Origin: Polytrichum commune
Taxonomy: Eukaryota > Streptophyta > Polytrichopsida > Polytrichales > Polytrichaceae
DNA length: 64,000 nt
Reading direction: 5' to 3'
Assembly: GCA_950295325.1 (NCBI GenBank)
Contig: OX485804.1
Location: 56,532,429-56,596,428 of the forward strand
A program made the position numbers and the translations under genes. Below the pieces are notes generated by a model, which ran no database searches, was not told the DNA's origin, and saw only the letters and a program-made list of their open reading frames with translations. Numbering within the stretch: position 1 is the first letter of the stretch; every line of letters starts with the position of its first letter. Below are positions 43,684 to 55,975 of the stretch, one piece after another.

Positions 43684-45265
43684 TGTCAGCCATAACCCCC
43701 ACCCTTATGCGTCTTAGTCCGGGTGGGAGCTTTTGGTTCACATATGATTAAATGGATTCAATACACCATCGGATTTGGCCCTCCACCATTTCAACAATAT
43801 GGATCCCACACACACACAATTTTACTCCCAATGAAATGAGATTACAAGCATTGAAGAATGTTGTTTGACTTTGTGGGTGTCACCCCAATTAGCCCAACAT
43901 GTTTTCCACACCTTGTTCTCAAACCCTACATCCTACCACACAAAAGCTCCTCTTAACTTGGCTTAGGGTAAAACCCCACGTGAATATTTAAGCACTAGCC
44001 ACCTTCCACTACCTTTCAACCCTTTAATATGTCCCCCCAATATCATCTCTCTGCCCACACTATAACTAATTAGTCCAACCAAATGCAACACACCCCAGCT
44101 GCCCTTGAATTCCCTAATCCCCTGTTCTGTCCATCCCTCCGCTGTTCCGTGTCATCTGCCAGCTGCCTGTAGTCCCCTCAGTCCGCCCGATTGCCTTTGC
44201 CACCTCCCTCAGCCTTAAGGGTACCAGTCACCCCTTCGACCCACATTGAGTGCAGCTACCTAATGTCCAGCAGTCCCCAATCTGAGTTCTCCCGGCCCTG
44301 AATGCACAATTCTGAAACCCAATCCCTCGCAAGTGAATCACCAGGCTTCAAATCTTCAACTGTTGTGCAATTACGTGCACCTCCTTAATTGCCCTGCACA
44401 CATAACTTTAAGGAGGCTAAACCCTTTGAATCCAGGACCCGTGCGGCAGCTGAACTTGCCGAATATGTTGTGCCTGATCAATGTTGATTCCTTCTCCCTT
44501 GTGCTCTTAGGTGTGAGGCCATGAATTCAGTGCGGAGGAACCATGATTCTCTCTGGCCCAGCCTGCATTTTAGCTTCCTTTGAATTTCCCTTCCGCCCTC
44601 GAACGCATTGGCACTGGCACTCTCCTTCAACCCAATTAGCATGCATTCCCTTTCACGACTAGATCCACTCACCCTGGCTTCCCCATTTATGCTCCGCTCA
44701 TCCCAGAGCATCAACTTGGCTTCCTTCACAGTCACAATGTTGGCCTCTCCTCGGCTAGCTGCCGCCCCGAATCATCCAACCCCCTTGCGTCTTTTTTTTC
44801 CTCCACCTGGTTACGGCTGCCTTCCTGCCGAGAGAGAGTTTCTTCCAAAACCAACCTCAACATCCAGGGGACCCCCGCCTGGGATCCGGAGATCCCGGCT
44901 CTAATCCACAAGGGAAGGAGACCCCCCCCCCTTAAACCAACCGTAACCAAGGCCCAAAACGAACAACATCCTAAGCCTAATCCACCATGAAACTAGCCCA
45001 AGTCGAACAATTTACTTGCCTCGGGCCACTTGAGCCCTTTGAAACTATCCGATACTTAAGTTAATCAACTTGTTTTTTATTTTCTTTAAATTCTAATAAC
45101 TCAACTCAACGCCTAAACCAACTAAATCTACAACCACTCGAACCACCTCTAAATCTCAAGCATCATACCCGTTATCACCTAGACAACACAAACAACCCCA
45201 ACTGCTAATGTGTTTTTTATGATTTTGGTGTTAAGTTGTCCTGTGAGCACGATATTGGGCTCACA
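43684..45265 (+). mobile_element. Solo LTR A (family S), fossil
   Basis: Starts TGTCAGCCATAACCCCCACC and ends ATATTGGGCTCACA, 1582 bp. Flanks ATCAA (43679-43683) and ATCGA (45266-45270) form a 5-bp target duplication with one difference. It shares the TTATGCGTCNTAGTCCGGGT box near its start and a C-rich second half with LTRs B and C. No internal region remains, so it is a solo LTR from recombination. Age is old judging by low similarity to its relatives. Confidence 0.8.
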
Positions 45266-45710
45266 ATCGACCTATACCCTTTTGCATCTCTTGAGGGTGG
45301 CAATAAGAGTGCTCGCACATCATCGAATACAACATCCCCCTTCGCAATGTCCTCATCCACTGCGCTATGGAGCCAACCCATGAAGGTTACATGTCGAGTA
45401 ACGTTTCCGAACTCTGCACGTCTTCCTTTGCTTTGCCTTTTTTTCCTCGTGTTAGGCTTGTTATCTTCTCTTCATATCATTCTTGTGCCTCCTGCAGTGT
45501 CCAAGATTACCTCCAGTTAGTCACATAATTGTCCCATTTCTTCCTCTCATTTCCACTTCATTACGTCATGTGAAACATAACTAGTTATCTTCTCCAAATA
45601 TGTAACTACAGATAATGCTTATATTTCTTGTTGTTATTACAAAACACATATGGTGCTGAGGTGCTTACTCCCTATAATCTTCAAGTATTTCAACATTGCC
45701 ACGGGGAGGT

Positions 45711-46098
45711 CACTTCATTGTCAAGTTGACACCACGTGCGGACAAAGTTTGCTACCCCTATATTACATGCCATATATAATTTTAAAATTTATGATATTTT
45801 TTCTACATATACATAACCATTGATAGTATCTTTTGTATACTTTTTTGAAATTTTTAGTCATCTTTATTTTTTTTAGTAATTGTTTTAGTTCAATTATGTG
45901 TCATTCTAGTTAGAAATGGTATGTTTTATGAAAAAAACAAATCATCAAATTTAGTTACTACTTTTGACTATGTCATAGGTACTGTGTATATCTTCTCATG
46001 AAAAAAATTTGATAAAATTTTGACCCATTTTGGTGGTGCAACTTACCAAAAGAAGATTTTTTTTGGTCGCACGTGGCGTTCAACTTGACAATGGAGTG
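45711..46098. mobile_element. MITE copy 2, complete, 388 bp
   Basis: Inverted ends CACTTCATTGTCAAGTTGAC and (minus strand) CACTCCATTGTCAAGTTGAA, continuing to CCACGTGCG..CAAA, about 32 bp. The interior matches 33376-33698. No ORF and no clear target duplication. The CACT terminus recalls CACTA-derived MITEs but is not proof. Confidence 0.75.
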
Positions 46099-46205
46099 AT
46101 CTACCCATGAACATTGCTTATCACAAACTTGTGAATCCAGTGTTGTAAATCTGCCGTCAATACACGCCGTCCCCCCTTGCCTTCTAAAAGTTCGTCATTC
46201 ACAAT

Positions 46206-46960
46206 GGGCTCTTCGGTGTTGTCCATACACGACGAGCCATCACATTACAATTCTGCATGTATATGTGCAGAATCCAAGTGCCTTGTCCATGATGTAGCCT
46301 CTTGCCATGGAACCCTCTGGTTGCGCGCGTTGGCATATGTACCCCTTAAATGTTTTGAGGTACCGTTCAATTGTATACATCCATCGTGTGTGGACTGGCC
46401 CACAAACGATCAATTGTTGCACTAAGTGAATTGGCATATGGGACATCACATCGAAGAATGATGGTGGGAAGACTTTCTCCAGCATGCACATGGTCATCAT
46501 TGTTTCCTCCAACAACCTTGCCATTGTTGACGGATCCATGGACTTTGATCCAAGTATGCAAAGACCCAACTTATTCGTATGATTGCCACTTGAACTTCCT
46601 TAGGTAGTAGTGTTTGCAAACATAAGGGAAGAATTTGTTGCATCAAAATGTGGTAGTCGTGTGGCTTGAGCCCTCGCAACTCTCAACTACTGTGATTTTC
46701 TTTGACAATTGCCCCACGTAATTATTTGGAGTCTTCAGCTCGCAAATAGTCTTTATGAACATTGTCATCTCTAATTTGGACAACACATATGGAGCATCCG
46801 TTAACAACGTCATCCCATTTCCATCATCATCCACTAGATGAAGCTCCGGCCTTATGTTCGCTTCTTTCATATCCAATTGCACTTTCAATGTATCTTTCAA
46901 GCCCTAGATTATCTTCATGATGGTCTTGCACAAGTTTTTTTCATAGTGCATTGGATCTAG
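46206..46960 (-). mobile_element. CACTA transposase relic (Tnp2/DUF4218 region)
   Basis: Minus-strand frames contain the order expected of the Tnp2-type transposase C-terminal region: KDTLKVQLDMKEANIRPEL, then GLKPHDYHILMQQILP...LLPKEV, then ARLLEETMMTMCMLEKVFPPSFFDVMSHMPIHLV, CGPVHTRWMYTIERYLKTFKGY and RPEGSMARGYI-like residues. These are spread over at least three frames with stops between them, so the gene is dead. It follows MITE copy 2 immediately. It most probably derives from an autonomous CACTA element. Confidence 0.85.
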
Positions 46961-48200
46961 GACATGCTGAACCAATAGATATTGCCACCATTCCCCACAC
47001 CTTGTTAGATCAGTCATTTCTTCTCCTTTCTACACATTATATATATGTTTGTTTGGCCATAATTTTAGAGACAATGACTACTGACAGTCATCATAAAAAT
47101 TTTAATCATCATAGAGACATGCAATATCTACAAATAGTAGTTTGTTTCATGCACTGCAAGTTTTGTGCATGGAGGGCCTCACACTGACCTGCCAATACAG
47201 GAGAGTGTATAGGCCTAACAACCTCTGCACTCGTGTTTGTGTACTAGATCGTTGTCTCCTCCTGGTTTGTTGTCCTTCAGGCATTTAGCCACCTTTCCCT
47301 TGCATGAGCATGTTGATAAGCAATAGAACTCCACTTGTTGCCCCAAATTTTCACTATATTGCAATTCAAATTCCATTAGGAACATAATTGCAACTAAACC
47401 TGGACATTGAAGGATTCCTTCAAGACACATTGACCAAAAGTCATGAACCTCGTATTGTTTCCGTCCATGCACTTGAACTAGAACATGAGGTAACAATTCA
47501 GCAACTAAGTCATTACAATCTTAATGATGGATGGTAGATCACGAGTCAACATGATAGCCAAACCACTACTTGAACAATAGGGCCTCCCCGAGCCAAACAA
47601 AGCAACTATTGTTGGCCAATCACACTAGTGTACAACCCTTGGGCTTAAATATACATGCACGTACAAATACATGCAACTTGCTAGTCACATATGTCGTGTT
47701 AGATTTACCTCCTGAGAGCACGTTTCTATAAATTCTTGGAAGACCGTGGTTACATGATAGCAACGATACCCATGATTGAGCCACCAATGTAATTATGATT
47801 TACCCCTTCAGGAAAAAAATACGAATTCTAATAGAAGAGAACGTCCCAAACAACGCTATCCAACATGTTCACAAAATAACCACAATTTGTATGCGGCAAC
47901 AATATTGGCACATGAACAATTCCTAACCACACATAGTAACCTCATAGAAATTCTCAAAATTATATTACGTGAAGTTATTTATGCCAGGATGTTTCATACA
48001 ATCATGACAATTGATGGTTTATCAATTTTTTTAAAACGTCCAACATCAAGACATGAACCTACATGAAACTCCCACATCCCAATCACTTCAAAACAAGGAT
48101 ATCATTGCATGGATGTTATGCGGAAATGATCAATTAGAGCTTGTTAATATAAGCTCATTAGGTAATTCATACATTAAAAGTAATCTTCAAGCACCACTAG
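46961..48200. other. Gene-free; possible further transposon debris
   Basis: A minus-strand frame at 47215-47496 with several Cys is not recognised. A frame at 47776-48066 (+) is also unassigned and lies before the Ty3 fossil. Confidence 0.35.
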
Positions 48201-48229
48201 CTTTAAAACAATCGGCCATAAAGGTTTTT

Positions 48230-50880
48230 TCATAAATATTGCGACGTCTATGCATGGATGTATGGCGATTTAAGTTATTGTTGAAAACAAAATTGATTTA
48301 AAGCCCAATGCCATTCCTACTCAACAAAGGAGATATAGGACGAATCCTAATTACTCGGCCACAGTAAAAATAGAGCTCGACAAACTATTAGTAGCCAAAT
48401 TCATTTCATTGATTGATTCAATACCATGGTTATCACTCTGTGATGATTATCCCAAAGAAAAGTGGCACCCTACGAATATACGTCGACTTTCGCACACTTA
48501 ACGCCACCATACGAAAGGATCATTAACCACTACCAAATATGGAGGAAACTATAGACGAAATAGTTGGACGCATAATTTATTCATTCATCAATTGTTTTTC
48601 GGCTACTACCAAGTGATTGTGGCCACATAAGACAAAAATAAAATTGCATTCATCACGGAGTGGGGCCCATATCAATTCAAATGTATGTCGTTCGGGGCAA
48701 TGAACGGCCCAATGATATTCCAACGAGTAATGGAATTAAAACTTAAAGATATATTTCTAAAATTCTTTAGAATATATCTTGATGATAGGGCTATATGTGG
48801 GCCTATGCAAGACCACATCATCCATCTTGAACAATGTGTTGCATCAATAACATTAGTTTGAACATGGAAAAATGTTTGTTCCTATGCTTTTCCAAAGTTA
48901 TCATGGAATATATCATGTGCAAACAAACAAAACTTCATGATCCCCACTAAAATCCAAAATATTTATGATCTACCCCCACAAACAAATCAAAAAGTCTTAA
49001 ATGTTTGTTGGGATTGGCATAATTTATTCATATGTTCGTAAAGGATCTTGAGGCTATCAATAAACAATCTTAAACTTAAATTGGCCATATGGTGATTTTA
49101 GAAGACATTGGGACGAAAACGCAGAAAACACATACGACAAATAAAAAATGTGTATACCAATTATCCCATACTAATCGCCTTAAACTGGACATTAATGTTC
49201 CGCGTTCACATGGATGCATCTCGAATGAATATTGGCGTTATGTTAGCTCAAAATCCCATAGCAAAAGTTGACCAACCTCATTTCATACACAAACCAAATT
49301 TTGACTCGAATTGGATGAAAATACTCCACCACATAATGAAAGGCATTAGCTATGATGTATGCTACCAAAAAATACCGTCATTACCTACTCGAAGAACGTT
49401 AGCAATTCATAGTCGATCGTCACATGCTAATGCACTTGGTGAACCAACCCATCATAACAAGACAAATATCATATTGGAAAATGCTCCTCATGGAATATTC
49501 ATTTGAGGTTATCTATAAAATTAAAAATTAAAAAACAAAAGCCTCATGTTGTCCTTTATCTCCTCCCTTTATAGCAACTGCAACCAACAAAAATGATGGA
49601 TGTGAGATTGCATGATGTCTATCTCTCCATCCTTCATCCTCAATATCCATGGACCCAAGACCTCACCATGTATCGACAAACAACATGGTGCTTGTAATTG
49701 CTCAGGATCAAAACTTATTCAATTTGTTCACGCTCCATTGCCCCACTTTTAATGAATGACAAATAATACAAACTAGGTATTGATAACATAGTACAAAAAT
49801 GCCTCACCACTTTCAAGCCTTGCAAGTCATGCAAGAACTACAAGTTGGACCATTTGAAGGTCACTTGACATGAAAGGCAACAACGCAAAAATACTTCAAG
49901 CTAAATACTACTAAAAACGTTATATAGACACATATATAATTTATGCCAAGCCTGCCCCGTATGTTAAGTCCACCCAAATTTTAAGAAATCAAGAAAGGCA
50001 CCATTTTGACCTATTGACCTATTAGACCCCTTTCAACGATGGGGCATGAACTTTGTAAGGCCTATCAAATATGTCACACGATATGTGCAAAATTGTAATA
50101 TGCTTATATTAACAAAATATGTCACAAAATGATTGAAGCTCGTGCCCTACGCACAAACATAACCGCGGTCATACCATAATTACAAAATTCGGGTACCCGT
50201 TAGAAGTTGTCTCTAACCAAGGCACCGATTTCGTAAATGATGTAATCACGGAACCCATGATTTTTTTTGTAATCAAACAATGCACGTTAACTCCTTACTA
50301 TCCCCAAAGGAATGACCAAGCATGAATAAAGAAACAAAACATTAATCCAGATGCTACTTAAATCGTTAGTGAAAACAAAAACCGACCATGATGAATGCCT
50401 CCTAGCCTATACATTATCTACATGATATACGCCTTTCAAGTTGGTCTATGAAGCCCAACTCCTACTTCCCACCGAATATGTCGTATCAACGTTTTTTTGC
50501 CATCACCTCATGATTACAATCAAAATCTAGTGCATTATGAACCGAAGATCTACTTCGAAGACGAAGCATACCACTTGGCCCAATCCAACATCCTTGAAAA
50601 TCAACCCAATGTATCCGCTTAGTCGCAACAACTATCAACACACATATGTTTAGCGGAATTGTGCAAGGACACAAGGTAGCGTGGACATAGGAAATGTGCC
50701 ACAAAAATGTAACATTGCAGCTGACATAGACATCATTTTTGCACCTTGGCATGAGCTCCCTGCACCTTACCACTCGCAAATTATAAATAAAACAAATCTT
50801 ACCACCCAAGGTCATTATCCAATTGCAGCAATCTAAACAATTGGGGGAATTAGTTGATAGCATCCAAAAATTTGCCCATA
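48230..50880 (+). mobile_element. Ty3-type LTR retrotransposon pol fossil
   Basis: Reading along the + strand there are remnants of the RT (IPKKSGTLRIYVDFRTLN, GPYQFKCMSFGAMNGP, a decayed YLDD-like box), RNase H, and integrase (WGMNFVRPI near 50040, then a stretch near 50195-50310 with YPQRNDQA). The order fits Ty3/gypsy. It is heavily broken with many interruptions and no LTR pair was matched to it, so it is an old fossil. Confidence 0.75.
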
Positions 50881-52499
50881 ATAGCTAAATTTTGAATTTT
50901 GATGAGATATTAGCAAAAAAATCTTCTTCATAGACTCTAAAATAATGAGACAACACTGGGATAGTGATCATTCAATATCAATGAATTAAAGGATTGAATC
51001 TTTCCAACTATGACCAGGAGATGGTAGCAGTTTTAGTTAAGGGCCATAAACATGTGTACAAAGTGGAGAAATGGTTGGAATTAGGTTATGAACATATACG
51101 TCCTTTGAGGGTCAAGCTCCTTGTTCCCCTCACTTTGACATTTTATTTTGGCCATAGTCAAAGAGAGTCGAGAGAAAGACTCAAAAGAGAGTGTAAATTT
51201 TTATTTTTATTTTTAAAAAATCCTAGAGATCCCTCTAGGATTTGTGGGAAGAGAATGGATTTGTGGGATGTAAAACTTGAGTAATACAATTGTCTCATGA
51301 TGAGTATTGGGTGGGAAGCCCTTGCCACTCTTAAGATAATTTTGTATGAGTTTAATGTGTGTGTGGCAATTTGCTTAGTATTTGTGTAACAATTATCTCC
51401 ACTTCCGGGAAGAAAGTGAACATTCTCCATGATTGTGAAACTTGCCCAAGGGCCATAATTTGATTGCGACCAAAAGGTGTGAAGCCTTTGAAACATGTGC
51501 AATTCTCTTTGAAGTTTGAGCTAATTGTGATAATTAGCTTGTAATAGATTGTCTAAACAATTGTTGTGCCTCTCGGGAAGAAAGCAAAAGTATAGAGTTG
51601 AGATAATGGGTCCATAGATAGGTTTTTGGTTTGAGTTCCGATTAACAAAACCACACAAGGAAGACTAAATATGTGTCAAATTGAACTCTAAGTGTCATTA
51701 TTAGGTTAATTGATAGTTTACAATGACTTGGGACTGAGATTAAAATGATAATCACGGGAAAACACCTTTTTATTATAATTTTATTTGTAAGTTAATGAGT
51801 CAATAAGATCATCATCCTTACCGGGTTTCTACAAAGTTACATCCTTGTAAATATCCACTGACTATAGGCCAAACCACTTTAGGAGGAACAACCATGACAC
51901 CTCTAGATTAACTATCCACAAATTTATCCTAGTTGAATAAGTTGAAAATGTTCAATTTAATGGTTCTTCAATTTCCATTAAATTGTCCTGACCGTGGTTT
52001 TACTCCTAGATAATGAAAAAATACATTCTCTTGTTGAGAGGAAAGTCAGAGGTTTTTTTTCCTACTTAAGTCCTTCCTGCCTACTTTTACAGTGGCCTTC
52101 TCGTTGACTATAGTCTTTAGGCGAACACAAATCCTAACCGCTGCACATGCCCATAGTCATATCCATAATTCATGCATAATTAATCACATGGCTACGGTCT
52201 TTCACATATGGCTCTCCCGATCTCGACTACGGTCAATGAGTTCAAAAGAATCACTTTCGCTTCACTTTCATTACAAAATCACTAATTGCTTCTTTTTTTT
52301 CATTGTTTCATAGCTATATCTCTAATTTTGACCCTAAAATGCATCAAAATTAACAAAATTAACCTACTATGTCCAAAAAAATGTATTATAGGGTTTTCCT
52401 TTGGACTAAGTAGAATAGGAATTATATATGTATTATTTCTTTTCTTTTCTTTTCTTTTCTTTTTTGAATGCCATAGCTAGAGACAAATTAGTGCGATGA
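50881..52499. other. Gene-free with part of repeat R
   Basis: 51612-51740 matches repeat R (GGTTTTTGGTTTGAGTTCCG, ATTAACAAAACCACACAAGG). The rest has no recognisable content; a (CTTTT)n run lies at 52437-52460. Confidence 0.5.
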
Positions 52500-53110
52500 G
52501 AAGTCCCCGACATTTAGCATATGGGTTTATACCCCAATAACTATGGGAACTTCTATGATATTCTTCTTTATTTGGTCCAGGTGAGGATGATTGTCTGACT
52601 AAATAATTAAATAAAAAATAAATGTATGAACGTCGCAACTCACAAGTTTGTTCTACAATGAATCATGATCCATTAAATCATCATCTAATCAAATAAGATT
52701 ATGGTTCATATTGGGGTGCCTTTGGCCATGATTATGTGTGGTTATTAATACTCAAAAAGATTATTGATGAATTCACACTCCCTGCATTGCAATCCATGGT
52801 ATAGCAAGTCGTTATTATTGGACTATGGTTGGTCGTAAGGGAGAGACTGCGCAATTGCATTAACTACATTTAGTGACCTTCATAATCCACCCCTCAATCT
52901 CATATTATTTCCTAAAAATCACATGAAACAAAATCTCACCTAGGTTTGGTATCCAACTCCTATTCCCAAGTCATTATAACTTATCAATTAACCTAATAAT
53001 GACACTTAGAGTTCAAAATGACACTTAAGTGACCTTCCATGTGTGGTTTGCCTTCAGTGGAACCCAATATGAAAACCAATCTACAGTTGGGCAACCTGTG
53101 TCGTTGGTAT
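52500..53110 (-). repeat. Dispersed repeat R, copy 3
   Basis: The minus strand matches 37204-37830 in order: TGACACTTANNGTTC-type box, ATTAACCTAATAATGAC, CACCTAGGTTTGG, TCATCAATAATCTTTTTGAG and GGATCATGATTCATTGTAGA. It faces the 51612 copy in opposite orientation, which could reflect terminal repeats or independent insertions. Confidence 0.65.
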
Positions 53111-55225
53111 TGTCAACATAATTTGGTTTAGATACAAAAATAATCACATCTTTTTTGGACACACTAGAATATATCTTGAGTGTTGATGCAAGGGCTTGAA
53201 TTAACTAGGTCTAACCTCATTTTAAGATGTTTTTTAAAAAAATTGTTTACCTTAAGGCCAACCCCGTATCCATATATGCTCTAGCACTAATGCTCATATA
53301 ATTTATATAAAAACAACTAGCCTCATCCCTTGTTTAATGCCAAACGATGTTGCATTATGTTGAACCGAGTCCTAAATGTCTCAAACGGTTGTTGGCTCCG
53401 TCAAATGCTACACCCACAACTTGAGTCAATTTAGCATTTGAGGTCCAAAACATTACAACATTGTTCGAGGATTATATGAGAGCACGTGAATTGCTCATGA
53501 AGACAAAGGTAGAGTTACACAACCTTGTCGTTGACCTTCAGACAACATAGCATGAATAATGCCTACATTGCATGGAATGTGATGCAAAAGTATGCAAATT
53601 AGAGCAACAAATTGCGCAAGCCAAGGAAATAACCAATATGGTGTTAATGCAAAAGTTGAGAGTGAATGCGGTAAAGGATGCCAATGTTAATTACATGATT
53701 TCAAGTTGCTCAAGGACTAATTCAACAATGCACAAACCACGCCCACATTTCAGCAAAGACAAATTATTCATAACAACATAATGATGAACCAACAATACGA
53801 GATGGTGAAGTATGCATTGGAGGAGTACATGCGAATCTACTGCCAATTGCAAAACTACATCCAAAAGGAGCTCGAGGATTTTGAAATGCCAATTGAGGAG
53901 TCACAATCGCACGTGAAGCGATCTACGCCACCACTTGATGGGGGAAAAACCATAGCAATGTCCAAAGACAAGTCAAGTGTAGTACAAGCCAATTATAGAG
54001 GAAGAGTTTAATTATGAGGAGTTGCCAAACACCATTCCCAACTTGTGAGGCATGAGTGGACAAAATAAAGACACGCATGTTAGCATCGAGTTGGTAATCA
54101 CAAACCCTCTCCCTCTCGCTCCCAATTTTGAGTTGTTGCCAATCATTGACCCCCCCCCCCCCCAACTCCACAATTAACACACATACTACATTGAAATGCA
54201 TTAATTGCGTTAATTGCGTTAAAAAAGAGCACAATTTCATGGACCAAAAGGAGGATACCGCCTTGACCACCCAAGGGTAGAAAGTTAATTCGAAAACTTG
54301 TGGAAATTGTAATGTGCGGGTTTCATGAATTCCTTGACTAGGGGAATCAATTCATCTACCTCAATACGTAGGTGTCTTGCCCTTTGTGTAACACCAAACC
54401 ATTATGTTCCCATTTTTTACGTCTTCATGCATGCCCAAACAATGTCACATAAATGGATTTTGCATGAGGCTTTGTTGTAGTGGTGAAACGGCTATATCAA
54501 AATAATGACCCCTTGAAGACTAGCACATTTCAAGATAGAACGTGAGTTTTTAGCCGTGCTAATGTTAAGGCCTAGGTAAATCAACATGGTAAAAATTGAG
54601 ATTAACTAAGGACCTAGGACAAGATTTCACCTTGGCCAATGGCCGCCGTTGAACATGATCATGAAGATAAGGTGCAACATAGTATAAGTAATGTTAGATG
54701 GGCAGAGTGGACAACACGAAGATATACTCGCACAACATTGCTACCATGATGTAAAGAAATAATTAGCAAAAGTTGAGCTAGTGTTAGGAAGTCAATGTTA
54801 TGGAACATGGGTGTCTCAACAAAAGACTCCACATTGTGTGTGGCCTTTCATCAACAAGTAAATACCTTAGTGTAACTTTCTTTGTGTGCATACTATATTT
54901 TGATGTGTCGTAAGTCTCATATGGGTTGCTTTCTCTCAAACATCTTAAATTGACAACATGCTTGACATACGCATCCTAGATGCCCTTGGATGCAAATACA
55001 AACGTTATATTTTGATGGCCAATCTAAAGTTAAGGACATATCAACATTCTCCATTGTTAATGGGTTTTCAAACTCCTTCCTTGCTCCATTAACTAGTTTG
55101 CCGCTAGTCACGCCCAAGCCTTGCAAAAACACCTCTCAAGCTAGTCCATCATTCCTACAAAGGTCCTTTGACGTACAATCCCCTAAAACATCCGATTAAG
55201 ACTTGATAATATGCTTTGCACACTA
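53111..55225 (+). other. Decayed ORF remnants, possibly gag-like
   Basis: Frames at 53572-53781 and 53781-54011 encode Gln/Glu/Lys-rich, helix-prone peptides (KVCKLEQQIAQAKEITNMVL; MVKYALEEYMRIYCQLQNYI) suggesting a coiled coil. No zinc knuckle, protease or transposase motif was seen. It may be a remnant of a mobile element. A 14-C run lies at 54150-54163. Confidence 0.25.
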
Positions 55226-55492
55226 CCTACCAGCTCGCGTTTTTGGCCCGATTGGCCAATTTCCGGATGTTGTTTTCACAATATAAGCTTGGATTTGGCA
55301 TTTCTAACCTTCTGCCAACCTATGATAGAGTTTTCGGGTCATTCTGACTACTTTCATAGTTCTGACCAACTCACATTTTTAGTCAAATCCGCTAAATTCC
55401 GGAGGTGGTTTTCACAAACCAAGTTTGGATCAGACCTCTCTAATCTTCTACCAACCTATGGTATCTTTTTCAGGTCATTCTAACTACTTGCT
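55226..55492. repeat. Tandem dimer, ~133-bp unit
   Basis: Copies at about 55226-55353 and 55367-55492 share ATTTCCGGA, GTTTTCACAA, CTTGGAT, CTTCTRCCAACCTATG and GGTCATTCTRACTACTT. No coding function is evident. Confidence 0.85.
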
Positions 55493-55975
55493 TTGGACGT
55501 CTTCCCATGAGCGTCACGTCCATGCATACCCACCCATTCTACTTTGTAATGCATTTCTTGGTACTAAATCATAAGCTATCCGATGCACCTTTTCAGTAAC
55601 ACATTCAACACCTATGTCTTGTCAACACTAAGGACTAAGTAAACTTACAAGAAGAGCAGTAATAGGAGTATATTCACAATGAAACTATTCTTCAAATCCC
55701 TTGTTCTGCATTTTACTGCTTGTTTTTTCAGGACTGCCATACATTTCTACGACGCTATCTGTCCAGATCTCAAACTCACAAGAATACAATCCTTCTCTAA
55801 GAGTCTAAGCTATCTTCGCATATGTGAACTAAGAGAGCCAGAAGGCTCTAGGACAATCCTTATATACTTCAAAACAACTACCTACTAGGTGGGTCAACTT
55901 GGTAGGTTGCCACCCTGTCAAAACATTGCAACTAGTTGTCTTGACGCGTTTTCGCCCTTGGTCCAGTTCATGACT

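Noticed and set aside
44608-44904. Protein-like ORFs in GC-rich patches at 44.5, 56.4-57.3 and 60.8-62 kb
   Set aside because: The patches at 44.5, 56.4-57.3 and 60.8-61.7 kb are the C-rich second halves of the three solo LTRs, and their frames are not conserved between copies. The frame reaching past 62 kb is a shadow of the plastid-gene exon.
53572-54011. Host coiled-coil gene
   Set aside because: Two short frames with stops between them, no splice logic, and location in transposon debris.
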